NCBI GenBank assembly: GCA_037189985.1
Contig: JBBCJX010000013.1
Location: 1 to 64,000 of the forward strand
DNA: 64,000 nt
Source: UBA2031 sp037189985
GTDB taxonomy: Bacteria > Pseudomonadota > Gammaproteobacteria > Pseudomonadales > Moraxellaceae
Direction of reading: 5' to 3'
In this document: positions 15,694-24,723 of the stretch, piece after piece
Position numbering within the stretch: the stretch's first letter is position 1
Layout of the letters: each line of letters begins with the position of its first letter
Made by a program: the position numbers and the translations under genes
Notes under the pieces: model-generated
The model's input: only the letters and a program-made list of their open reading frames with translations
Databases searched by the model: none
What the model was told of the DNA's origin: nothing

Positions 15694-18111
15694 GTGAAGT
15701 CTCCCTGGTCCCCTCTGGCGCTGGCCGTGGTACTGGCCCTTGCTTCGCCCTTGCCGACACTGGCTGAGGCAGCGCCAGCTACCGGCGCCGCTGTGCAGTA
15801 CGACATTCCTCCCGGCGCCTTGGGCGAAGCCCTCAACCGCTTTGCCCAGCAATCGGGTGTTGCCATCTCGGTGGATGCCGCGCAGGTAGCTGGCTTGCGC
15901 TCACCCGGCCTCACGGGGGCTGTGGGTGTAGAGGAAGGTTTTGCCATCCTCTTGCAGGGCAGCGGTTTCATTGCCCGCCGTGGCGAGGCGGGATATGTGC
16001 TGATGCCGGCACCGAGGCCGCTGGGCAAAAAAAGTGACGAGCTCCTGCCCGAGGTCATGGTCAAGGGTGATCCGCATGACGTGACCTATGAAACGGCAGG
16101 TTCGGTAAGCGTCATTACACGAGCCGATCTGGACAAGGTGGCGGTGAGCTCTGCCCGCGACATCTTTGCCGAGACCCCGGGTGTCTGGGTCATGGATGGC
16201 CGGCAAAACACAGGAATCAACGTCAACATCCGTGGCATGCAGGGCGAAGGGCGCAACAACGTGATGGTGGACGGCACGCGCCAGAACTTCAGCCGTTATG
16301 GCGGTTACAACGGAATTGGTGCTGCCGCGTATGTTGATCCTGAACTGATTGCGGACGTGGCGGTGGAAAAGGGGCCCACGGCAGGTGCCCATGGCGCAGG
16401 GACCATTGGCGGGGTCGTGAACCTGCGCACGCTGGAGGCCCGGGACATTCTTGGGGGAGACAAGGATTGGGCAGGTCGCATACGCGGAAGTTTTGGTGAC
16501 CATGACGAGAATGTTCCCGGCGTTGGCAGCCTCGCCGCTGCCTTCCGTATCAGCGAACAAGTGGACGTGCTGGTGGGAGCTTCCCACCGCAAGCTGAAGG
16601 AATACGACTCTGGTCGCAGGGGTGTGGACGCAGGTCTTGTCATTCCGTCCAGCAGCCTGGTTCCCAATCCTCCCGAGCCGGGAGAGGCGGCGCCGCATAC
16701 CGAGCAGGATATTGCCTCGCTCTTGGCCAAGATCGGTTTTTCCTGGGGAGATGGCCATCGCTTCACTCTGGGGACGACTCGTTATGAAAGCGACTACACC
16801 TTTGACCTGACCGGCATGAGCCCGACCTGGGGTTCACCGCTGCATCAGGAGTCGAGCACGCTGACGGGGCAGTATGCCTGGTCACCGCAAGCGGGTGGCC
16901 TTGTCGACCTGCGCGCCAATATCTGGCGTGCCACCAATGAAAACACTGGTGGCGGCATGACTCGCGAGCTGGATACCTGGGGAGCAGAGCTGCATAACCT
17001 CTCGCGGTTTTCGGTGGCCATGCTGGATACGCAGTTCAATTACGGCGTGGAATATTTCGAGGACACTTTCAACCAGGCAAATACCGTGGAGGCGGGCGGC
17101 AAGCGTCGTATCGGCAGTGCTTTTGCCTTGCTGCGTTTGTTGCCCGCCTACTGGCTGGAGCTGGAAGGCGGGCTGCGCAGCGATGCCTACAACCTGCAGG
17201 GGGGGGGAGAGATGATTTCCCTTTATCCCGGGCGCAGCAATTACCGGTTTACCCTGGATCGCAGTGATGCACGCGTCAATCCGTCACTGGGCCTGTCACT
17301 GCGTCCTCTGGATGGCCTTCTGGTCTATGCGCGCTACAGCGAGGGTATGCGTCCTCCCACACTGAGTGAGGTCATTGCCGGTGGTGGCTTCATGACACCG
17401 GTGCTTCCCAATCCATTGCTCAAGCCGGAAATTGCCAGGAACCGTGAATACGGTATTTCCTATCTGCAAAAAAACCTGCTGCTTGATCAGGACAGGTTGA
17501 GCCTCAAGGTCTCTTATTTCGACAACCGCTACAGCGACTACATCAACCGCTCCTACATGCCTTACGGCTATGGCGGCAACGCGCCTGCCAATGCTGTTGA
17601 CCGGCCACAAACCGTTCTGACCTACATCAACCTGGACAGTGCACATTTCCGGGGCTGGGAAACCCTGGTGGGCTATGACGCCGGTTTTGCCTTCGTGGAT
17701 GCCAGCCTGACGCATTTCAGCGAGATGACGTTTTGCAACACGGGCCGTTCCTGGGTGGCTGACGGTTGTACTGACCAGGTTGGTGACCTGGGTGATTTCG
17801 GTGCCCCCTATGTGCCGCCGGAAAACAAGATAACGGCCAACCTCGGCGTGCGCGTTCTGGACCGGAAAATCACACTGGCAACGCGCATGCGTTACGACTC
17901 CGAAATTATTGACGGCGTGGGCGCTTACGACTGGCGCTGGCAGGGCTACCGCCTCTACGACGTCTACGGCAGCTATGACGTGCTGCCCACACTCAAGCTC
18001 TCTTTCAGTGTCGAGAACGTGCAAGACATCTATTTCGTGGATGCGATGTCCGGCGGCTTGCTGCCCGGCCCGGGACGCACCTCCACCTTCTCGTTTGCCT
18101 ACCAGTTCTGA
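15694..18111 (+). CDS. TonB-dependent receptor with N-terminal STN signalling domain (FecA-type)
   Basis: About 805 residues. The signal peptide ends near LAEA. The secretin/TonB short N-terminal domain (YDIPPGALGEALNRFAQQSG) signals to FecR. Plug motifs (NVNIRGMQGEGRNNVMVDG, KGPTAGAHGAGTIGGVVN) and a barrel ending in Phe (FAYQF) follow. Together with the upstream sigma and anti-sigma genes it forms a cell-surface signalling trio. The ligand is unknown. GTG 15694 gives a clean signal peptide (MKSPWSPLALAVVLALA); ATG 15679 and TTG 15673 are in-frame alternatives that overlap a Fur-like site. Confidence 0.9.
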   Translation: MKSPWSPLALAVVLALASPLPTLAEAAPATGAAVQYDIPPGALGEALNRFAQQSGVAISVDAAQVAGLRSPGLTGAVGVEEGFAILLQGSGFIARRGEAGYVLMPAPRPLGKKSDELLPEVMVKGDPHDVTYETAGSVSVITRADLDKVAVSSARDIFAETPGVWVMDGRQNTGINVNIRGMQGEGRNNVMVDGTRQNFSRYGGYNGIGAAAYVDPELIADVAVEKGPTAGAHGAGTIGGVVNLRTLEARDILGGDKDWAGRIRGSFGDHDENVPGVGSLAAAFRISEQVDVLVGASHRKLKEYDSGRRGVDAGLVIPSSSLVPNPPEPGEAAPHTEQDIASLLAKIGFSWGDGHRFTLGTTRYESDYTFDLTGMSPTWGSPLHQESSTLTGQYAWSPQAGGLVDLRANIWRATNENTGGGMTRELDTWGAELHNLSRFSVAMLDTQFNYGVEYFEDTFNQANTVEAGGKRRIGSAFALLRLLPAYWLELEGGLRSDAYNLQGGGEMISLYPGRSNYRFTLDRSDARVNPSLGLSLRPLDGLLVYARYSEGMRPPTLSEVIAGGGFMTPVLPNPLLKPEIARNREYGISYLQKNLLLDQDRLSLKVSYFDNRYSDYINRSYMPYGYGGNAPANAVDRPQTVLTYINLDSAHFRGWETLVGYDAGFAFVDASLTHFSEMTFCNTGRSWVADGCTDQVGDLGDFGAPYVPPENKITANLGVRVLDRKITLATRMRYDSEIIDGVGAYDWRWQGYRLYDVYGSYDVLPTLKLSFSVENVQDIYFVDAMSGGLLPGPGRTSTFSFAYQF

Positions 18112-18128
18112 TTGCGGGAAATGACATC

Positions 18129-19706
18129 ATGAAAATTTTCCATTCATCCCGTGCCGTATGCACAGAATTGAGTCGTTTCTGCGGCGGCATCTTTCTTCTG
18201 GTTCCCCTGCTGCTGTCCATGCCAGGCATGGTGAAGGCTGATGCTTCCCATGAAGCACTGATCGCTTCCGGTGGTCGTCCGAGCCAGCCCATGGTCCAGT
18301 CCAGCGATGGTCATCTCTATGCCATCACCAGCGGGCAGTTCTATCGCCTGGATGCCGACGGCAGCAATATGCAGACGATTGCATGCCTGCGAGGCGGGCG
18401 TTTGATTGCCAGCAGTGACGGCTACCTCTACAGCACTACTGGCGGCCTGCAGCGCTACAGTGAGGCCGGAGGCTGCGAAATCATCCGCAGTTTCGATGCG
18501 ACGGCGGACGGAGTCGGCAATCCCAGTCAGTGGGTGGAAAGCGCCGATGGCCAGCGGCTGTACGGCGTCAGCGGGCAGGTCATCTTTTCCGTGAAGAAAG
18601 ACGGTACCGGCCTGCAATTGCTGAAGACGATCTCCACGGGCAGCACGGACACACTGGATGGGCGTACACCCAGCAGTCTCATCCGGGCGCAGGGCGGGGG
18701 CGTATACGGCCTTGCCAAGAGTGGTGGCGTGAATTTGCGCGGCGTGCTTTTTCATCTGGCGGATGACGGCACCTACAGCAAGCTTTACGAGTTTGCAGGC
18801 TCCCTGGATGGTTACCTGACCTTCAATCGCGACGCCGATGCGCTGGTGCAGGTACCGGGAGGAGATCTCTTCGGCATTACTTATGGCGGTGGCTGCCCCG
18901 GCAGAAGCAATGAGCAGGCTGCCTGCGGCGTGATCTTCCGCTACTCACCCGCCAGCAGCACCTTCAGCGTGTTGCACTCGTTCAGTTTTACCAATGGCAC
19001 CAATACGGATGGTTTCCAGGGCCTCAGCATCATGTATGCCCCGCTTGATCCCACCAACCCGCAGGGCGTGCTCTACGCCACCACGCAACAGGGTGGTGCC
19101 TATGGCTCCGGCACGATTGTGGCCATTGATCCTGTCAAAGGCGATGTATTGCCCTTGCTGTCCATGCCGGCCTCAAGCTATGAGCGCGCCAATTCCATGA
19201 TGCAGGCGGCTGACGGGCAGATTTATGGCACCGCAGGTGGCTTCAGCTCACAGGGAGGTTTCTTTCGTTTTGATCCGGGCGTGGTGGCGTTTGATCCGTA
19301 CATCAAGCTGTCTGCCATCACCAGCTACTCCGGGAGCCCGGCGTTCCGTGAAGACATTCCCATCGTCCAGAACAAGTCGCTACGCATCAACTGGACCGTG
19401 GGCAAGGTCAAGGACTGCCTGGCCGTCACCAATGACCCGGGCAGTGAGTGGGCAGGCGCACGCTCATCTTCCGGCAGCAATGTGTTGGTCGTGGTACCAC
19501 GCAGCACGGGTGCCATTTTTTACACGCTCAGTTGCATCAGCACGGATGACGACACCACGGTGGTTTCGGCAAGCCTTAACGCCACCGTGCTTTCAGAGCA
19601 GTCGGAGGATGTGCATATCGAAACCGCAGGAGCATCCGGACTCTGGATGCTTTGCCCTCTGGTGTTGCTGGCCTGTCGGCGTGGCCACCGGGAGCGCTCA
19701 ACATGA
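18129..19706 (+). CDS. Secreted GloVer-repeat protein with GlyGly-CTERM-like tail
   Basis: A 525-residue protein. After a signal peptide (to about residue 37) come about seven beta-propeller-like repeats built around GxLYGxT...GGxFR, matching the choice-of-anchor GloVer repeat. An Ig-like segment with paired cysteines (about 425-490) follows. The C-terminus has a Gly/Ala-Ser linker, a hydrophobic helix (LWMLCPLVLLA) and a basic end (CRRGHRER), the layout of GlyGly-CTERM sorting tails cleaved by rhombosortase. It begins 17 bases after the receptor stop, so it is probably co-transcribed with the receptor. The function is unknown; a surface role linked to iron acquisition is inferred from position only. 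Confidence 0.7.
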   Translation: MKIFHSSRAVCTELSRFCGGIFLLVPLLLSMPGMVKADASHEALIASGGRPSQPMVQSSDGHLYAITSGQFYRLDADGSNMQTIACLRGGRLIASSDGYLYSTTGGLQRYSEAGGCEIIRSFDATADGVGNPSQWVESADGQRLYGVSGQVIFSVKKDGTGLQLLKTISTGSTDTLDGRTPSSLIRAQGGGVYGLAKSGGVNLRGVLFHLADDGTYSKLYEFAGSLDGYLTFNRDADALVQVPGGDLFGITYGGGCPGRSNEQAACGVIFRYSPASSTFSVLHSFSFTNGTNTDGFQGLSIMYAPLDPTNPQGVLYATTQQGGAYGSGTIVAIDPVKGDVLPLLSMPASSYERANSMMQAADGQIYGTAGGFSSQGGFFRFDPGVVAFDPYIKLSAITSYSGSPAFREDIPIVQNKSLRINWTVGKVKDCLAVTNDPGSEWAGARSSSGSNVLVVVPRSTGAIFYTLSCISTDDDTTVVSASLNATVLSEQSEDVHIETAGASGLWMLCPLVLLACRRGHRERST

Positions 19707-19762
19707 GATCGGTCAGAAAGATTTCCACCACAGCGACAGCAATCATCCATCGGGGTTTGAAC

Positions 19763-21895
19763 ATGGAACCTATGAAGAAACGCCTGCGCCATGGCGTGGC
19801 CGGCATGGCTGTCGCAAGCCTTCTGGCAGCCAGCCAGGCCCTCGCAGCGGTCACAGTGACTCCCTTGCATCATTTCGCGGCTGGCCAGGCGCCACGCGGG
19901 AGCGTGATCCTGGGGAGCAACGGCAAGCTGCATGGCCTCTCCGGCAATATGACGGTGAGCACCAGCAGCGGCATCAGCTGGCAGCTTGATACCACCGGGA
20001 GCAATTTCAGCTCATTGCCATTTCCGGCCACGCTGGATGTCCAGATGATGACCACCAATCTGGTGACAGGGGGCAATGGCCGTTTCTTCGGAGCCATCTA
20101 CACCAGTTCCACAGTCAGCGGGAGCGGTGTTCCCAGTGATCAGGGCAGCCTCTTCCGCTTCGGCGCGGGCGAGGCGCCCAGCATCTCGCCCGTGCCCTCC
20201 ACGTCCCCCATCATTTTCCGCGCTGTCGGCAATATGGCGGCGGATGTGGCCGGGAATGTCTACGTCATGGACCGTGGGACGGCAGGTACCGGAGTCACGG
20301 CGGCGGCGACCATCCGCCGCTTGTCCAGCGACGAGTCGCAGTTCACGATCGTGAAGAATTTTGTCGCGGCAGACGGCACCTCGCTGACAGCCCTCATCGC
20401 TCCCAGTGATGGCTGGCTCTATGGCCTTGCAAGCACGGGCGGAAGCAGCAACTACGGAACGGTTTTCCGGCTGCGGCCTGATGGCAGTGCATTTGAAGTT
20501 TTGCACAATTTTGCCGCTGCGGACGGACAGCCTGGCGTCGCTTCTGTGGGCTCCTATTCAGGCCCTATCCAGTACTCGGGCCGTTTCAACTCGTCCAGCC
20601 TGATAGAAGTCGGCGACTGGCTGTATGGCACGGCCTACAACCGTTCCACGGCGTCCGGCGGTTCGGTTTATCGCTTGAAAAAGGACGGCTCCGGTTTCCA
20701 GGTGCTGCATGCCTTCAATGACAGCGTTGACCAAAAGGGTCGTTATCCCTTGGGCATGTTGGTGTATGCACAGGACGGCAATGTCTACGGCACAACCTCG
20801 ACGGGTGGCGCCAATGGCAATGGCACGCTGTGGCGCATCGTCACCGCCGATGCCGGCAATGCGGACGGGGGCTTTGAGCACCTGCATGATTTCAAGGCTG
20901 CGGTGGATGGCAGCAGTGCACTCAACCTGAGTCCCGGCAAGGACGGGCGGCTCTATGGCCTGATGCTGGCGGGTGGCGACAACAATGCGGGAACCCTGGT
21001 GGAGATCGACACGGGTTATCGTCCGCCGGCCGAGGCTCCCGTGATGCATGCCTTCTTTGCGGCACCCGATCCCATCATGCTGGGCGCCAGCGTCGTGTTG
21101 TCCTGGAGCACGTCCTATGTTGACGGCTGTACGGCCAGTGGTGCCTGGAGCGGCAACAAGGCAGCCACCGGCTATGAGGTGGTGGTGCCGGCCACGCCCG
21201 GACCGCAGCAGTTCACGCTCAGTTGCACCGGCAGCTTCGGCACGGTCGAGAAAACGGCCAGCATCACCGTCACGCCGCAGCCCAGCGCCGTCATCAGCCG
21301 CTTTGTGGCAACACCCAACAAGGTATCCATCGGAGGTGTCGTCACCTTGGACTGGACAACGGCGGATGCAGACTACTGCCAGGCGGCCAGCAGCAACTGG
21401 GACGGCACCTGGGTGACCACACAGGCAGCCAGCGGCAGCAAGTCGGTGGTGCCGGCGAGCGTGGGCGACCATACCTATTCCCTGTTCTGCCACGGTCCCG
21501 GGGGTGATGCCACGCACGATGTCACTGTCACGGTGACTATTCCCGCCGCTCTTGATTTCACAGCCTCTGCCGCAAGCGTGGCCCCCGGGGGAAGTGTCAC
21601 GCTGACATGGGCGGCTACGGATGCTGTTTCCTGTCTGGCCGAAGGAGCTTGGAGCGGTGTCAAGGCCACGAGTGGCAGTGAGACGGTCACGCCCGGCGCG
21701 GGGGGCCAGCTCTACCTGCTGCGCTGCTTCAGTGCGAATGACACGGACGCGGTGAAGAGCCTTGCCGTGGTGGCAGGCCGGGTGGTCGACCCGGATGCTG
21801 ACTGGCCGGATGAAGAGGGTGGCAGCCTTCCGCCCTTCTTGCTGGTGGTGATGGCGCTGGCAGGCGTTGGTCGGCGCTGGCGGCGGCAGCAGTGA
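19763..21895 (+). CDS. Secreted GloVer-repeat protein with three Ig-like domains and GlyGly-CTERM-like tail
   Basis: About 710 residues and a paralogue of the upstream gene. A signal peptide (ending SQALA) is followed by GloVer repeats (GWLYGLASTGGSSNYGTVFR, GNVYGTTSTGGANGNGTLWR and others) to about residue 410. Three tandem Ig-like domains follow, each starting with L-x-W and containing two cysteines. The end is GGSLPPFLLVVMALAGVGRRWRR, a typical Gly-helix-Arg sorting tail. An ATG at 19703 overlapping the previous stop is possible, but ATG 19763 gives a better signal peptide. It is the last gene of the Fec-type cluster and is followed by a terminator. Confidence 0.7.
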   Translation: MEPMKKRLRHGVAGMAVASLLAASQALAAVTVTPLHHFAAGQAPRGSVILGSNGKLHGLSGNMTVSTSSGISWQLDTTGSNFSSLPFPATLDVQMMTTNLVTGGNGRFFGAIYTSSTVSGSGVPSDQGSLFRFGAGEAPSISPVPSTSPIIFRAVGNMAADVAGNVYVMDRGTAGTGVTAAATIRRLSSDESQFTIVKNFVAADGTSLTALIAPSDGWLYGLASTGGSSNYGTVFRLRPDGSAFEVLHNFAAADGQPGVASVGSYSGPIQYSGRFNSSSLIEVGDWLYGTAYNRSTASGGSVYRLKKDGSGFQVLHAFNDSVDQKGRYPLGMLVYAQDGNVYGTTSTGGANGNGTLWRIVTADAGNADGGFEHLHDFKAAVDGSSALNLSPGKDGRLYGLMLAGGDNNAGTLVEIDTGYRPPAEAPVMHAFFAAPDPIMLGASVVLSWSTSYVDGCTASGAWSGNKAATGYEVVVPATPGPQQFTLSCTGSFGTVEKTASITVTPQPSAVISRFVATPNKVSIGGVVTLDWTTADADYCQAASSNWDGTWVTTQAASGSKSVVPASVGDHTYSLFCHGPGGDATHDVTVTVTIPAALDFTASAASVAPGGSVTLTWAATDAVSCLAEGAWSGVKATSGSETVTPGAGGQLYLLRCFSANDTDAVKSLAVVAGRVVDPDADWPDEEGGSLPPFLLVVMALAGVGRRWRRQQ

Positions 21896-21909
21896 GCGCT
21901 TCACACATG

Positions 21910-21935
21910 AAAAAGCCGGCATCAGCCGGCTTTTT
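21910..21935. terminator. Intrinsic terminator after GloVer gene 2
   Basis: AAAAAGCCGGC and GCCGGCTTTTT flank an ATCA loop, 14 bases after the stop. It is the last host feature before the prophage junction. Confidence 0.9.
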
Positions 21936-21956
21936 CATCTTCATGCTCATCACTCC

Positions 21957-21962
21957 CCATGC
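21957..21962. repeat. Target-site duplication, left copy (CCATGC)
   Basis: CCATGC directly precedes the phage TGAT terminus and recurs at 63853-63858 directly after the right terminus. A 5-6 bp duplication is expected from Mu-type transposition. Confidence 0.85.
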
Positions 21963-22009
21963 TGATCACACCTGAGATAAATACCAGACAGGAGTGACAT
22001 AAATCCGGG
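21963..22009. repeat. Left phage end with two transposase-site-like repeats
   Basis: From the terminus: TGAT at position 1, GATAAAT at 14-20, and TGACATAAATCCGG at 33-46. Reading inward from 63852, the right end has TGAT at 1, GATAAAT at 14-20 and TGAGATAAATCCGG at 34-47. Matching positions on both ends are the pattern of Mu L1/L2 and R1/R2 transposase sites. Confidence 0.85.
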
Positions 22010-22039
22010 ATATAGAGGGATAAAGCTGGATATAACGGG
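21999..22039. repeat. Four tandem 10-11 bp units at the left end
   Basis: ATAAATCCGGG, ATATAGAGGG, ATAAAGCTGG and ATATAACGGG follow each other without gaps (consensus ATAWANNNGG). The period is close to one helical turn. The array is absent from the right end, so it could bind a protein needed only at the left end. Confidence 0.6.
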
Positions 22040-22086
22040 ACGAAAAATAGAACAGCGTTGCAACAGGTGAAACGGGCCGGAAACTC

Positions 22087-22491
22087 CTATTCAGGGGTCT
22101 CCGGCCCGTCTCTTTGTGGGGTATCGGTATGGGCCAGCAAGTCCAGCCTCCCTTGCCGGGTATCAATATCCCGCCGCTGGACACGGGCCAAGACCCTATA
22201 AATGCCTCGGACAGACATATCGAACTCCCTCGCGAGGGCGGCGTGATTGGCACCCGTGAAGCGGTGGAAAACTTCCAGATCGCGCTCAGCCAGCCGGTGG
22301 AAGTGGTCCTTGGGGATGGTGATGATCTGCCCGCCCCAATGGGTAGCGAAATGGTCAGCTACCGCGCAGCCGCACTGCTCTGCTACGTCTTTGTCGACCT
22401 CAAACTCGGTCAGTGCAAGCGTGATCTGCTTAACCATATCCTCCAGCAGCTCATGCCGCCGGTCTGCCATCTGGGTGGGTGCCTTGCTCAT
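22087..22491 (-). CDS. mor: Mor-type transcription activator
   Basis: A 134-residue protein of the Mor/C family. In Mu, Mor is made from the early operon and switches on middle transcription as a DNA-bending dimer. The C-terminal helix-turn-helix is visible as NHAALAREFDMSVRGIYRVLARV (about residues 82-104). It is the last early gene, overlapping gemA by 4 bases, and ends 124 bases from the left phage terminus. No second member of the family (C protein) is present, so this one may control late promoters directly. Confidence 0.85.
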   Translation of the reverse strand: MSKAPTQMADRRHELLEDMVKQITLALTEFEVDKDVAEQCGCAVADHFATHWGGQIITIPKDHFHRLAERDLEVFHRFTGANHAALAREFDMSVRGIYRVLARVQRRDIDTRQGRLDLLAHTDTPQRDGPETPE

Positions 22492-22943
22492 GGCTGTTTC
22501 TCCAGTCGGTCAATCCACTTCTTCAGGCGCTCGATGGCTTGGTCGGCCTGGGCCGGGCTCAGCCAGTCGAGCTGGTCCACCTTGAACTCCCCCTTTACCC
22601 ATGCCGTGAGGGCTTCCTCAGAGGGATCACGGAGGGCGCCCTGGTCGCGCAGGGTGAGCCACAGCGAGCGAATCTTGCGGGCCTGGGGATAGGTAGCGCG
22701 TTTGCGGCTTCCGGCCTTCCTGGCCACCGGCGTGAAGCCGGCCCTCTTCATGATGTCCAGCACCAAGTCCAGCTCCTGCAGGGTGAGCTGGGTGGAGGAG
22801 TTGCGCTTCGGGTCCTTGGTGACAGTGCTCAGGATGTAACGGTAATGATCGTCATCCCAACCGAGATGGGTCGCACCGATATGCAGCAGCTTCCTTAGGC
22901 AAGCTTTGCGCTGCTCGAAGGTCAGTCCGGGTGCCTTGCTCAT
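22488..22943 (-). CDS. gemA: GemA / gp16 family regulatory protein
   Basis: A 151-residue protein matching the Mu gp16/GemA family (DUF1018). Typical features are the early RKACLRKLLHIGATHLGWDDDHYRYIL segment and the WLSPAQADQAIERLKKWIDRL C-terminal helix. In Mu, GemA affects host DNA topology and gene expression. It overlaps mor by 4 bases and the upstream gene by 4 bases, so translation is probably coupled. The order gemA-mor at the end of the early operon is as in Mu. Confidence 0.88.
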   Translation of the reverse strand: MSKAPGLTFEQRKACLRKLLHIGATHLGWDDDHYRYILSTVTKDPKRNSSTQLTLQELDLVLDIMKRAGFTPVARKAGSRKRATYPQARKIRSLWLTLRDQGALRDPSEEALTAWVKGEFKVDQLDWLSPAQADQAIERLKKWIDRLEKQP

Positions 22944-23317
22944 TTGCGCCTCCGTACCGTCACCACCACCTTGTCCCTCACCACCAGGTCGATCCCTTCA
23001 GCCGTCTTCACCGTGACCGGCGACAAGGTCTCGATGACATGGGCGCGTTCGGGCGTGAGGATTTCGCGGCGCACGGCGGCCATGTCCATGCCCCGCACGC
23101 GCTCCAGCCACCGGACCACGGCATGGTCACTGACGTAAGGCTTGTGCGCAGCCGGTGTCTGCAGCTTGCTGATCTGCCGCTCCACATCGGCCAGCTCGAC
23201 CATTACCCGGCGTGCATGATGTTTCTCCTGCAGGCCCTTGGCGGACTCCAGCTCAACCAGCAGCTTTTCATGGCGCTCCTGCAGGGACGCCAGGCGGTCA
23301 TCGCGTTTATTTGCCAT
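22940..23317 (-). CDS. Early phage protein, unknown function
   Basis: 125 residues. The N-terminal 50 residues form a charged coiled-coil-like helix (LASLQERHEKLLVELESAKGLQEKHHARR); the C-terminal half contains SDHAVVRWLERVRGMDMAAVRREIL and ends in a basic beta strand (DLVVRDKVVVTVRRRK). I do not recognise the family. Overlaps on both sides place it within the early operon between a small gene and gemA. Confidence 0.75.
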   Translation of the reverse strand: MANKRDDRLASLQERHEKLLVELESAKGLQEKHHARRVMVELADVERQISKLQTPAAHKPYVSDHAVVRWLERVRGMDMAAVRREILTPERAHVIETLSPVTVKTAEGIDLVVRDKVVVTVRRRK

Positions 23318-23738
23318 GGCGGGCCTCCTGCAGCCCCTGAACGACTGCCACGGCATCAATACGGCCTGCAGCGATATCGGCCAGCAATTCGGTAGGCAAT
23401 ATTTCCAGGACGATGCCATTGCGCCGCGCCAGCTCAGCTTCCGCAAGACGATGCCATTGCGACGCCTTGAGCATGCGCAGGGCATCCAGGCCCAGCGGAT
23501 TAGTGCGCACATAGCCCGAGAGGAAGTCCTTCAGATGGCCGGCGCTGGTGCTGGGCCCAGCATTTGGAGATGCAACGGGGTAGCTACCGCCCTGCGCCTT
23601 CGCCTGCAGCTCGGCCGCATGCGCGCCATAGCAGTCCGGTTGGCCAGATGCCTTGAAGCGAGGGCGCACACCCATGCGCTCGCACAACTCGAGATAGTCC
23701 TGCTGGTCCTCTTCGAGCCTCTTCATGCCGTCACTCAT
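23307..23738 (-). CDS. Early phage protein, unknown function
   Basis: 143 residues, starting MSDGMKRLEEDQQ. It contains a helical region (DYLELCERMGVRPRFKASG), a low-complexity linker (VASPNAGPSTSAG) and a helical C-terminus. No known motif was found. It overlaps the genes before and after by a few bases, so it is part of the early accessory block. Confidence 0.7.
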   Translation of the reverse strand: MSDGMKRLEEDQQDYLELCERMGVRPRFKASGQPDCYGAHAAELQAKAQGGSYPVASPNAGPSTSAGHLKDFLSGYVRTNPLGLDALRMLKASQWHRLAEAELARRNGIVLEILPTELLADIAAGRIDAVAVVQGLQEARHGK

Positions 23739-24289
23739 GACACTGCTCCCACGCAGCTGCTGCAGAGATTCGGTGCTACCCAATGGCATCCACCAGGACA
23801 GGCAGACGTCCAATGGCAACCACACTCAGTGCAAACACCTGTGCGCTCGTTGAAGCGCACGTTGAAGAGGCCGAGCTGGCCACGCATGGGAATGGGCTTG
23901 GGGAACTGGATGGCATTGCCTAAAACCAAGCAGAACTCGCCATGGGTGTGTGCATGAGTTTTCAGCCACGGGAATTTGCTGTCATAGACACCGGCGTGAA
24001 TATCCGCGATGTGTGCACAGTCGAGCACATCGACACGGCCGATGAGTGCACCCAGTGCCACGGGCCTCCCCTGTGGGTCTGATATTTCCAGCGTGGCGGC
24101 CTTGTTGCCTTGATCCCATGACTGGACGTATCCATGCGCATCACTGTTGCTCATGTAATCCAGGCTCTTGCCGGCATGAATCAGTAACGGACCACGATAG
24201 TCTGTCCGCCAGTCGCGGTTCTCGACACTCTTCTCCTGCGTAACCACGATCAGGTGCGCATAGGGTTGGCAGATCGTGAGGGCTTTCAT
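23735..24289 (-). CDS. ASCH domain protein with C-terminal cysteine cluster
   Basis: 184 residues. It starts with the ASCH signature (MKALTICQPYAHLIVVTQEKSVENRDW) and GPLLIHAGKS; ASCH domains are PUA-like folds that bind RNA or modified nucleotides. Residues 152-184 add a cluster of cysteines (CTECGCHW, ACPGGCHW, LCSSC) that could bind zinc; this extension is unusual for the family. It sits in the early operon, where host-takeover or anti-defence genes are common; its role is unknown. Confidence 0.8.
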   Translation of the reverse strand: MKALTICQPYAHLIVVTQEKSVENRDWRTDYRGPLLIHAGKSLDYMSNSDAHGYVQSWDQGNKAATLEISDPQGRPVALGALIGRVDVLDCAHIADIHAGVYDSKFPWLKTHAHTHGEFCLVLGNAIQFPKPIPMRGQLGLFNVRFNERTGVCTECGCHWTSACPGGCHWVAPNLCSSCVGAVS

Positions 24290-24723
24290 GTATTTGCCCC
24301 CTGACTGATGGCAAGGGCAGCAGCACGGTCAAGGCGCTCAATCTCAGCCACTATCAAGGCGGCAGCTCGCACTAGGTCTCGACGTGCACCACCAGGCGAA
24401 GAGGTATTAAGAGACTTTGGTTTGAACCACCGCTTATCCCATGGCCAGTATCTCTTGTAGACGCGGGCGGCCTCACCAGGCAGTGCGCCAGCAATGGCAT
24501 AGCAAGCAGCTGCACAGGCCAATTCACCGGCAGTATGACGATCATCATTGGCGAGCGACCAACCCTCATCAGAAATTTGCCGAAGCCGCTCATCATAGAT
24601 ATCACGTTCTACCCGCTGGCGAATTTCAATTGCAGGGCTGCTTTTTCTGCAGTACTGCATGTCGTAGTTCCATGTCGTGCATGACGGCCCGCAATATGGG
24701 CAGTCTTCCAGCTTAATGTTCAT
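24286..24723 (-). CDS. Early phage protein with zinc-ribbon N-terminus
   Basis: 145 residues. It opens with CPYCGPSC, then a helical middle (ERDIYDERLRQISDEGWSLANDDRHTAGELACAAACYA) of a kind found in many phage early proteins, and ends in a long helix (RRDLVRAAALIVAEIERLDRAAAL). The ribosome site GGAGG lies 6-8 bases before ATG 24723. It overlaps the ASCH gene by 4 bases. Function unknown. Confidence 0.75.
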   Translation of the reverse strand: MNIKLEDCPYCGPSCTTWNYDMQYCRKSSPAIEIRQRVERDIYDERLRQISDEGWSLANDDRHTAGELACAAACYAIAGALPGEAARVYKRYWPWDKRWFKPKSLNTSSPGGARRDLVRAAALIVAEIERLDRAAALAISQGANT

